From Nitrososphaerota archaeon (lineage in GTDB: Archaea > Thermoproteota > Nitrososphaeria > Nitrososphaerales > JACQRY01): DNA of 5,934 nucleotides. How positions within the stretch are numbered: the stretch's first letter is position 1; each line of letters opens with the position of its first letter. The stretch lies in assembly GCA_016206275.1 (NCBI GenBank), contig JACQRY010000238.1:1-5934 (forward strand), read 5' to 3'. A program made the position numbers and the translations under genes. The notes under the pieces were generated by a model. It did not search any database, was not told the origin of the DNA, and saw only the letters and a list, made by a program, of their open reading frames with translations. This document shows positions 1-4,626 of this stretch, piece after piece.

Positions 1-138
1 TGGGGGCCCATCATGAAGTCCTATTTTGATTAACACCCTCCCGACGCCTTCAAACGTGATGGCTCAGTCAACTCACTGTGGACACGGTAGATCACTGCCA
101 CTGATACCATAGAAGAGCTTTCAAAGCATGGGAAACGC

Positions 139-146
139 TTTTAGCA
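139..146 (+). promoter_or_regulatory. Possible TATA-like box for the ubiD-like gene
   Basis: The sequence TTTTAGCA is centred about 27 bases before the ATG at 169, the spacing expected for an archaeal TATA box serving a leaderless transcript. It is a poor match to the TTTATATA consensus. A short AGGG at 155-158 could instead act as a weak ribosome binding site. No stronger candidate was seen in the first 168 bases. Confidence 0.3.
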
Positions 147-168
147 TCAAACCTAGGGAAAACCATCT

Positions 169-1623
169 ATGAGTTACAAGGATCTCAGAGACTTCCTGAA
201 TACTCTCGAAAAGGCAGGGGATCTCAGAGTCATCGAAAACGTAGACTGGGATCTAGAATTGGGCGCCATAGCCGAGGTAGTCGCCAGCAAACACGGCCCA
301 GCCTTACTATTCGACAAAATCAAAGATTATCCAGCAGGGTACCGCGTAGCCGCCCTGCTTCTAAACACCATCAAGAGATCTTGCCTAGCTCTGGGATTGC
401 CAGCAGACCTTCAGCCCCTTGAAGCCATAAAGCAATGGAAAGCAAAAAGCTCCGCCGCGAAATCGTTCCCACCCAAAGAAGTAGCATCAGGCCCAGTACA
501 GGAGAACCAATACACCGGCGAAAAAGTCGATCTAAACATGCTGCCTGCACCCAAATGGCATGAGGCAGACGGCGGCAGATACTTGGGAACAGGGAGCTGT
601 GTCATAACACGCGACCCTGACACAGGATACATGAACCTAGGTACGTACCGAATGCAAATACATGATCAGAAGACCGTCGGCATAGATCTGGCCCCCGGGC
701 GCCACGGCAGAATAATAATGGAGAAGTATCACAGTCAAGGGAAACCTTGCCCTGTTGTAGCAGTATTCGGATCAGATCCAGCGTTGTTCATCGCATCTTT
801 CTACAGTTCACCTTGGCAGACCAGCGAATTCGACATCGCAGGGTTGATACATGGTTCCCCAATAGAAGTGATACGCGGAAAACATACAGATCTCCCTATC
901 CCCGCATGGGCAGAAGCAGCCATAGAAGGAGAAATCGTCGACCCGAAAGTAGAATCAAAGATAGAAGGACCCTTCGGAGAATACACTGGCTACTATACAG
1001 GACAGTCCCCCCTAGTAGTCAAAGTAAAGTCCTTAATGTTTAGAGACGATCCGATTATTCTCGGCAGCCCTCCACTGAATCCCACTTACGGAGCTCAGTC
1101 TATGGCTCTTCCGATAAAGACTGTTCCAGAGGTTTGGCAGAGTCTTCAGGCTAGTGGTGTTACGGGTGTCGTTGGGGTATGGGAGATGCCGGTGGCCTCA
1201 CGCATGATGATGGTTGTATCGATAAAACAGATGTATCCGGGTCATTCCCGTCAGGCGGGGATGGCGGTTGCAGCGTCGAAAGCAGCTGGTTTCGCAGGTA
1301 GATTCGTAATAGTTGTTGATGATGATGTCGATCCCTCTAATATGGAGCAGGTTCTCTGGGCCGTAGCTACCAGATGCGACCCGGAGTCTGCTATTGACAT
1401 TGTTAGGAACTGTTGGAGTGGAAGCATCGATCCTTTAATTTCTCCTGAGAAACGGGAGAGGAAAGACTTCAGGACTTCTAGGGCGATTATTGATGCTTGC
1501 AGGCCCTACTACTGGAAGGACAAGTTCCCCAAGGTAAACAAGATTTCTGAGGACCTTGCGCAGAAAACCATGGAGAAATGGCGAGAATTATTCGTTGACA
1601 TGGGTATCATGGATATCAGTTAG
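169..1623 (+). CDS. UbiD-family prenylated-FMN-dependent decarboxylase
   Basis: This 484-residue protein is full length for the UbiD family (E. coli UbiD is about 497). Such enzymes reversibly decarboxylate unsaturated or aromatic acids using prenylated FMN, Mn2+ and K+. Visible family signatures are the N-terminal DLRDFLNTLEKAGDL start, the metal/cofactor region MNLGTYRMQI (N156, R161), H179 in GRHGR, E233 in PIEVIRG, and the hallmark EGPFGEYTGYY, whose E266 and E271 with R161 would form the Glu-Arg-Glu catalytic set. Residue roles are assigned by analogy with fungal Fdc1. In archaea one UbiD branch is trans-anhydromevalonate 5-phosphate decarboxylase of the modified mevalonate pathway. Others act on aromatic acids or in quinone synthesis. 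Sequence alone does not choose, and no UbiX prenyltransferase gene is in view. The ATG at 169 fits the family N-terminus. Synonymous codon choice changes sharply near base 1030 (see findings). Confidence 0.93.
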   Translation: MSYKDLRDFLNTLEKAGDLRVIENVDWDLELGAIAEVVASKHGPALLFDKIKDYPAGYRVAALLLNTIKRSCLALGLPADLQPLEAIKQWKAKSSAAKSFPPKEVASGPVQENQYTGEKVDLNMLPAPKWHEADGGRYLGTGSCVITRDPDTGYMNLGTYRMQIHDQKTVGIDLAPGRHGRIIMEKYHSQGKPCPVVAVFGSDPALFIASFYSSPWQTSEFDIAGLIHGSPIEVIRGKHTDLPIPAWAEAAIEGEIVDPKVESKIEGPFGEYTGYYTGQSPLVVKVKSLMFRDDPIILGSPPLNPTYGAQSMALPIKTVPEVWQSLQASGVTGVVGVWEMPVASRMMMVVSIKQMYPGHSRQAGMAVAASKAAGFAGRFVIVVDDDVDPSNMEQVLWAVATRCDPESAIDIVRNCWSGSIDPLISPEKRERKDFRTSRAIIDACRPYYWKDKFPKVNKISEDLAQKTMEKWRELFVDMGIMDIS

Positions 1624-1830
1624 AAAGTGTAGTTTCCCATTTACTGGTTCTTGCCCAAGACTCGCGCTCGTCAGTCACTTCTTGCTTTAGCACACTGGTA
1701 AATCTGCTTGTAGCTACTGATATTGTGCTAATGTCTGGCCGCTCTTGTCATGGACTGTGTGTTCAGATGTGTTCATCTGCACTGTGATGAGTTCAATAAT
1801 ATGCATTTTACATCAAAAAAATACGCATAG

Positions 1831-1838
1831 TTTATAAA
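1831..1838 (+). promoter_or_regulatory. TATA box for the zinc-ribbon gene
   Basis: TTTATAAA is a close match to the archaeal TATA consensus in an AT-rich stretch. Placing the transcription start about 25 bases downstream gives a start near 1860, directly before the Shine-Dalgarno at 1861-1866, so the leader would be about 17 bases. Upstream lies an imperfect dyad, TATGCATTTT at 1800-1809 against the complement of 1820-1829, with 8 of 10 positions matching. Confidence 0.6.
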
Positions 1839-1860
1839 TTCTATATAACCTAACATATCC

Positions 1861-1866
1861 AGGTGA
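1861..1866 (+). promoter_or_regulatory. Shine-Dalgarno of the zinc-ribbon gene
   Basis: AGGTGA complements the conserved archaeal 16S rRNA 3' end (ATCACCTCC as DNA) and lies 10 bases before the ATG at 1877. It supports this ATG rather than the second ATG immediately after it, and it contrasts with the apparently leaderless neighbours. Confidence 0.6.
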
Positions 1867-1876
1867 CTCAGAAAAA

Positions 1877-2017
1877 ATGATGAGCCGACTTCAAAAGAGC
1901 AAGGAAACTACGGAATTAGCGTGTCCACGCTGCGGCACCAAGATGGAGAAGCGTTGGTACAGCAAAACTAACTTCAGTTATATTTGCCCCAACGTTAGCT
2001 GCGGCTACATGATGTAA
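1877..2017 (+). CDS. Small zinc-ribbon protein, 46 residues
   Basis: This short gene encodes a basic 46-residue protein. Its Cys pairs C16-P-R-C19-G and C37-P-N-V-S-C42-G-Y are separated by 17 residues (CX2C-X17-CX4C), which is the zinc-knuckle pattern of a treble-clef or zinc-ribbon fold. The N-terminal 14 residues are polar and lysine-rich. No other domain fits in this length, so it is probably a stand-alone zinc ribbon. Such mini-proteins in archaea often bind nucleic acids or are subunits of transcription or translation complexes, but no specific role can be assigned. A good TATA box and Shine-Dalgarno immediately upstream make it credible despite its size. It has its own promoter, and 135 bases separate it from the next gene. 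The fold call is fairly secure; function is unknown. Confidence 0.8.
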   Translation: MMSRLQKSKETTELACPRCGTKMEKRWYSKTNFSYICPNVSCGYMM

Positions 2018-2034
2018 GGAGCTGCAGCCAAACG

Positions 2035-2045
2035 TTTCTTTCCTT
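2035..2045 (+). terminator. Possible pyrimidine-rich terminator after the zinc-ribbon gene
   Basis: A TTTCTTTCCTT run starts 17 bases after the stop codon and follows a GCTGCAGC palindrome at 2021-2028. Archaeal termination commonly uses T-rich tracts without a strong hairpin. The tract is interrupted by C, so this is tentative. Confidence 0.3.
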
Positions 2046-2053
2046 ATGCGTTG

Positions 2054-2072
2054 GATGCACAAAACGTGCATC
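2054..2072. repeat. Perfect 7-base inverted repeat
   Basis: GATGCAC (2054-2060) and GTGCATC (2066-2072) are exact reverse complements around a 5-base AAAAC loop. It lies between the zinc-ribbon gene and the Nudix promoter, about 50 bases before the TATA box. No T-tract follows, so it is not an obvious intrinsic terminator. It could be a protein binding site or an RNA hairpin in the 3' region of the upstream transcript. Confidence 0.45.
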
Positions 2073-2121
2073 GTAGCTCAGAAACTGACTTCTAACCCAA
2101 TCATCGCAAGGGGACTCTCCA

Positions 2122-2129
2122 TTTTTATA
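2122..2129 (+). promoter_or_regulatory. TATA box for the Nudix-fold gene
   Basis: TTTTTATA is centred 27 bases before the ATG at 2153. With normal archaeal TATA-to-start spacing, transcription would begin at or within a few bases of the ATG, so a leaderless mRNA is predicted. Consistent with this, there is no Shine-Dalgarno between 2130 and 2152. Confidence 0.55.
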
Positions 2130-2152
2130 CCGCTTCTAGTGAGACCCTTTCT

Positions 2153-2641
2153 ATGACCGAAGTTTTCGCTCGCTTCAGCCCGAAATGGCCACCACCAGAA
2201 GAAGGCTTCTGCCTCAGCTCATTTATTCTTGCCACTAAAGGAGACTCACTCTTACTCGGTAAGGTCTCAGACCCTGACCTTTGGGGCAACAAATGGGCGC
2301 TCCCAACATGGAATCCCATAAGGTGGAAAGATAAGCTACTGCTTCCCGCAGCACATCTCCACCGAAAAGAGCATCCCGATCAAGCAGCCGAAAGAATAGT
2401 CAAAGAAATGTTAAACGCCAATACCTTCACTTTGAAGTTCAAAGGTATCCAGAATCACGTCAACGACGCAGGCCACTGGGATATGTGCTTCATCTATGAT
2501 GCTAACATCAAAGATGAAGTCAAAACTCCTCCTTGGTTTTCAGAACTAAGATACATCAAGTTTGGCGAGATAAGAGCTCAGGATTTAGGCCGAGACCACG
2601 GTGACATCATAGAGGAAACAGGCATACCAGTAAAACGATGA
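2153..2641 (+). CDS. Nudix-fold protein with a degenerate Nudix box
   Basis: This 162-residue protein resembles a single Nudix domain. Residues 20-50 read as the opening strands (FILATKGDSLLLGKV, then WGNKWALP), and residues 67-88 align with the Nudix box GX5EX7REUXEEXGU. In that alignment G becomes A67, E73 and R81 are kept, but the REUXEE core reads RIVKEM (81-86), keeping only one of the metal-binding glutamates (E85). Canonical Nudix enzymes use these glutamates to bind Mg2+ and split nucleoside-diphosphate-X bonds, so this one may be inactive, weakly active, or a binding protein. The C-terminus carries a conserved-looking RDHGDIIEETG. Transcription is probably leaderless. The gene converges on ino1 with a 30-base gap, so no operon partner is evident. 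Fold is fairly sure; substrate and activity are unknown. Confidence 0.75.
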   Translation: MTEVFARFSPKWPPPEEGFCLSSFILATKGDSLLLGKVSDPDLWGNKWALPTWNPIRWKDKLLLPAAHLHRKEHPDQAAERIVKEMLNANTFTLKFKGIQNHVNDAGHWDMCFIYDANIKDEVKTPPWFSELRYIKFGEIRAQDLGRDHGDIIEETGIPVKR

Positions 2642-2671
2642 TTCTTAGATCGTTGCAAATCTATTAGATGG

Positions 2672-3751
2672 CTACCTCTCCCTTTCACCAGACACATAGC
2701 CCTCAACCCATTTACGAGCTACATCGTCGGGGACTGCTACGGGAGGATGCTTGAAACTGTAAGACGATATACTCTCCAAGGGGCCAGAAACCCGACGATC
2801 TAGAGCAATCTTTGTAGCCCGGATCACGTCAACGACAACCCCTGCACTATTCGGCGAGTCTTCCACGGTCAGCTTAACCTCCACCTCTATTGGCACACCT
2901 CCAAACTTGTTTCCTTTCAGATAGATGTAGCAGATCTTTCGATCCCCCAAAAATGGAACATAGTCCGACGGCCCTATTCTTGTGGGCACGCTATATGGAA
3001 TAAGGCTGGTGACCGCCTCAGTCTTGCTGATCCTTTTGGAGCTGAGTCTCTTCTCGGAAGTCATGTTCAGGAAATCTGTGTTTCCGCCAAGGTTGAGCTG
3101 ATACGTCTTGTCCACTCTAACACCTCTCTGTTGAAAGAGACTAACTAGGGTGCGATGCAGAATAGTTGCTCCAACCTGACTTTTGATGTCGTCTCCAGCT
3201 ACGGGTAGCCCCGCATCACTGAACTTGGTCGCCCATGTCTCGTCGGAGGCTATGAACTCGGGGATACAGTTTACGAACGCGGATCCAGCCTTTAAGCAGG
3301 CTTCAGCATAGTGGCGAGTTCCTAACTTGCTCCCGACAGGCAGATAGTTTAGAAGCATGTCAGCTTTTGCATCTCTGAGAGCATTAGCTACGTCGACAGG
3401 CTTGATCTTTGACTCATCATAAGCGTCGAAAGGCTCTTTCATGTGGGGTGCAACTCCGTCTAGGATAGGCCCAGGTAGGACTTTAACGCCCAGACGGTCA
3501 ACATCAGAAAACCTTACGCAGTCATTTGGTTCGGTGAAAATGGCTTCAGAAAGGTCCATGCCAATCTTCTTGGCATTCACGTCGAAGGCAGCTACAAACC
3601 TGATATCGCTTATGCGGTATCCGCCCATCACAGGATGCATAAGTCCTAAGACATTTGAGGAGTCTCCAGTCTGCTTATAGTACTGCAAGCCCTGCACTAA
3701 GGCGGAGGAACAGCTCCCTACTCCGGCGATGGCGACACGGATCTCTTTCAA
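2672..3751 (-). CDS. ino1: Myo-inositol-1-phosphate synthase (inositol-3-phosphate synthase)
   Basis: This enzyme converts D-glucose 6-phosphate to 1D-myo-inositol 3-phosphate with NAD+ as internal redox cofactor. It is the committed step to inositol, used in archaea for inositol phospholipids (archaetidylinositol) and, in some hyperthermophiles, di-myo-inositol phosphate. The 359-residue length suits the short archaeal/actinobacterial type. Visible motifs are the Rossmann loop GVGSCSS (10-16) with an acidic residue after strand 2 (AAFDV, D57), then NYLPVGS (135-141), the active-site GDDIKSQVGATI (187-198, K190), LNLGGNTDFLNM (219-230), the lysine-rich SEKRLSSKRISKTEAV (232-247) and DSPNSAG (298-304). 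The start is TTG. An in-frame stop lies eight codons upstream with no ATG or GTG between, and the TTG-initiated N-terminus MKEIRVAIAGVG is typical. No ribosome binding site is seen, suggesting a leaderless or short-leader mRNA. It is transcribed convergently with the Nudix gene. Confidence 0.95.
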   Translation of the reverse strand: MKEIRVAIAGVGSCSSALVQGLQYYKQTGDSSNVLGLMHPVMGGYRISDIRFVAAFDVNAKKIGMDLSEAIFTEPNDCVRFSDVDRLGVKVLPGPILDGVAPHMKEPFDAYDESKIKPVDVANALRDAKADMLLNYLPVGSKLGTRHYAEACLKAGSAFVNCIPEFIASDETWATKFSDAGLPVAGDDIKSQVGATILHRTLVSLFQQRGVRVDKTYQLNLGGNTDFLNMTSEKRLSSKRISKTEAVTSLIPYSVPTRIGPSDYVPFLGDRKICYIYLKGNKFGGVPIEVEVKLTVEDSPNSAGVVVDVIRATKIALDRRVSGPLESISSYSFKHPPVAVPDDVARKWVEGYVSGERER

Positions 3752-3779
3752 ATCGGTGCGGTCAAGCCCTGTTGATCAT

Positions 3780-3788
3780 TTAGATAAA
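3780..3788 (-). promoter_or_regulatory. Probable TATA box for ino1
   Basis: Read on the minus strand this is TTTATCTAA, centred roughly 33 bases before the TTG start at 3751. The expected transcription start is near 3758, giving a leader of only a few bases. This agrees with the missing Shine-Dalgarno and supports the TTG start. Confidence 0.42.
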
Positions 3789-3876
3789 GGTCGTGGTTTG
3801 CAACTAACTATTTCTTTCTTGTCATTCGAGTTCTAGGGGATTTGATTGCCTGAGCATGTCGGACTGCTCGCATTTC

Positions 3877-3916
3877 TACTCTTCTATGAAAATCCTATAG
3901 GAGATTCATACTCTTC
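3877..3916. repeat. Direct repeat pair TACTCTTC flanking a palindrome
   Basis: The octamer TACTCTTC occurs at 3877-3884 and again at 3909-3916, exactly 32 bases apart. The first copy abuts the left arm of the palindrome at 3885-3910 and the second overlaps its last two bases. This could be a compound operator, or a target-site duplication around a very small insertion, but nothing else here resembles a transposon end. Confidence 0.45.
3885..3910. promoter_or_regulatory. 26-base near-palindrome, candidate operator
   Basis: The arms are TATGAAAATCCTA (3885-3897) and TAGGAGATTCATA (3898-3910). The left arm matches the reverse complement of the right at 11 of 13 positions, with a perfect 10-base core TCCTATAGGA at 3893-3902 and perfect 6-base ends. 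It sits in the divergent region between ino1 and the small cysteine-rich gene, ending 7 bases before the latter's TATA-like box. That location and two-fold symmetry suit a dimeric helix-turn-helix regulator, which is inferred and not shown. Confidence 0.5.
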
Positions 3917-3917
3917 G

Positions 3918-3925
3918 TTTAATAA
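3918..3925 (+). promoter_or_regulatory. TATA-like box for the small cysteine-rich gene
   Basis: TTTAATAA lies so that transcription would start near 3947, about 30 bases before the ATG at 3977. This leaves a short leader that includes the Shine-Dalgarno at 3967-3971. Confidence 0.45.
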
Positions 3926-3966
3926 GTTGAAATCTAGAACACAATCGTCACGACCCAGCGATTAAT

Positions 3967-3971
3967 GGAGG
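3967..3971 (+). promoter_or_regulatory. Strong Shine-Dalgarno GGAGG
   Basis: GGAGG, followed by A at 3972, is an excellent match to the anti-Shine-Dalgarno and lies 5 bases before the ATG at 3977. It decides in favour of that start over the in-frame ATG at 3965, which overlaps the motif. It is the strongest ribosome binding site in the window. Confidence 0.65.
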
Positions 3972-3976
3972 AAGTA

Positions 3977-4078
3977 ATGTGTGAAGCTTGCGGCGAAAGC
4001 GCGTATGTAGCTGACGCGATGCTGTATTGCGCAGGTTGCAGCCGGCCGACCACATGGTGCCAATGTAGAAGACAATAA
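3977..4078 (+). CDS. Small cysteine-rich, probably zinc-binding protein, 33 residues
   Basis: The ORF encodes 33 residues with six cysteines: C2-E-A-C5-G, then Y17-C18-A-G-C21, then W27-C28-Q-C30 and a basic end (RRQ). Two CX2C knuckles 12 residues apart plus a CXC form a compact zinc-binding pattern. An in-frame ATG at 3965 would add four residues (MEEV), but the GGAGG Shine-Dalgarno supports 3977. No family was recognised; at this size it may be a protein-interaction or nucleic-acid-binding micro-protein. It is divergent from ino1 across a region holding a palindrome. The frame continues open for 38 codons after its TAA stop (4076-4078) to a second TAA at 4193-4195, so a longer ancestral or read-through product is possible. 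The good ribosome site and cysteine spacing make it credible, but it could be spurious. Confidence 0.6.
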   Translation: MCEACGESAYVADAMLYCAGCSRPTTWCQCRRQ

Positions 4079-4213
4079 TCAAGCAATGGCGCACATACTC
4101 CTCATAAGGTTACAGCTAAAATAGACAGAACTACGCAGGAAGTCGCAGAGAACCGTTTGGAATCGTTAGTCCAAATCGATGAGCTAATTGGATAAGGATT
4201 TGCTGAGTACCTG

Positions 4214-4221
4214 GTTTTAAA
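4214..4221 (+). promoter_or_regulatory. Weak TATA-like box upstream of the 122-residue gene
   Basis: TTTTAAAT or a shifted version of it lies about 40 bases before the TTG at 4258, which would give a leader near 15 bases. A second AT-rich stretch, ATCTATTAA at about 4235-4243, is closer to the spacing of a leaderless message. The choice between them cannot be made by eye. Confidence 0.25.
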
Positions 4222-4257
4222 TGAAAACTACTTGATCTATTAACCGCGGGATAGGAA

Positions 4258-4626
4258 TTGAGCAATGATCCTGAGGTTCAAGTCATCAACAGGTTCATTT
4301 CGATGATTGAAGACATCAAGACGGGTCTCGACCCAGATGTCTTAGCCAGCTGGTATGCTGTAATCGAATCAGATGCCAAGAGCAAATGTCCAAGCAACCT
4401 AGTCTCAACAATAATGGTTAGACAAGATCCTGTTCTACCAATGAAATTCGAATTCAAAGCCTCTAAAAGGGCGGTGCCCTTTGTCGTAGAAGCCATAGAA
4501 AACCATCTTAACGAAATGCCTTTCGCTACCCGTCTATACTTCCAGAAGTTAGAAGAAGTGATATCACACGAGTTGACAGGTAGCAAGCCTTCAACCGACG
4601 CTGAACCTAATGTGATAAGCCCCTAA
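4258..4626 (+). CDS. Uncharacterised 122-residue protein
   Basis: No family was recognised. By inspection, helical stretches occur at about 5-21, 26-41, 72-86 and 89-106, with two likely strands in between (48-55 and 60-68), followed by a polar Ser/Thr/Pro tail (107-122). It has one cysteine (C44), no signal peptide and no membrane segment, so it is probably cytosolic. The start is TTG at 4258. The codon two before it is a stop (TAG), so TTG is the only common start before an internal ATG at 4303, which would remove 15 residues. No clear Shine-Dalgarno is present. The stop TAA at 4624-4626 overlaps the stop of the convergent protease gene. The alternation of amphipathic segments and ordinary codon use suggest a real protein; function is unknown. 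Confidence 0.72.
   Translation: MSNDPEVQVINRFISMIEDIKTGLDPDVLASWYAVIESDAKSKCPSNLVSTIMVRQDPVLPMKFEFKASKRAVPFVVEAIENHLNEMPFATRLYFQKLEEVISHELTGSKPSTDAEPNVISP

Larger units (their letters stand above)
1624..1876. other. Intergenic spacer with a small hairpin and the zinc-ribbon promoter
   Basis: No convincing gene is seen here on either strand; the longest ATG-initiated plus-strand ORF I noticed is only 18 codons. No tRNA-like cloverleaf was recognised. A perfect 6-base hairpin CAGATG-TGTT-CATCTG lies at 1764-1779, and an octamer TGTGTTCA occurs twice at 1758-1765 and 1768-1775. The right-hand end is AT-rich and contains the TATA box of the next gene. Confidence 0.5.

Noticed and set aside
1..33. 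A plus-strand frame open from the window edge and ending at TAA 31-33 (WGPIMKSYFD), possibly the tail of an upstream gene.
   Set aside because: Only ten codons are visible and minus-strand frames are also open here, including an ATG near base 15; direction and identity cannot be decided.
747..1043. 98-codon plus-strand ORF inside the ubiD-like gene.
   Set aside because: Out-of-frame shadow: arginine- and serine-rich translation with no motif, while the overlapping frame carries conserved UbiD motifs.
2125..2319. 64-codon minus-strand ORF overlapping the start of the Nudix-fold gene.
   Set aside because: Antisense to a credible gene and crossing its promoter; no recognised features.
2646..2663. 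Weak inverted repeat TAGAT/ATCTA between the convergent Nudix and ino1 genes, considered as a terminator.
   Set aside because: Five-base AT-rich stem with an 8-base loop and no T-tract on either strand; likely chance.
3852..3869. Short stem GAGCA/TGCTC with a possible bulged extension in the ino1 upstream region.
   Set aside because: A five-base stem is common by chance and the much stronger dyad at 3885-3910 lies next to it; not reported as a feature.
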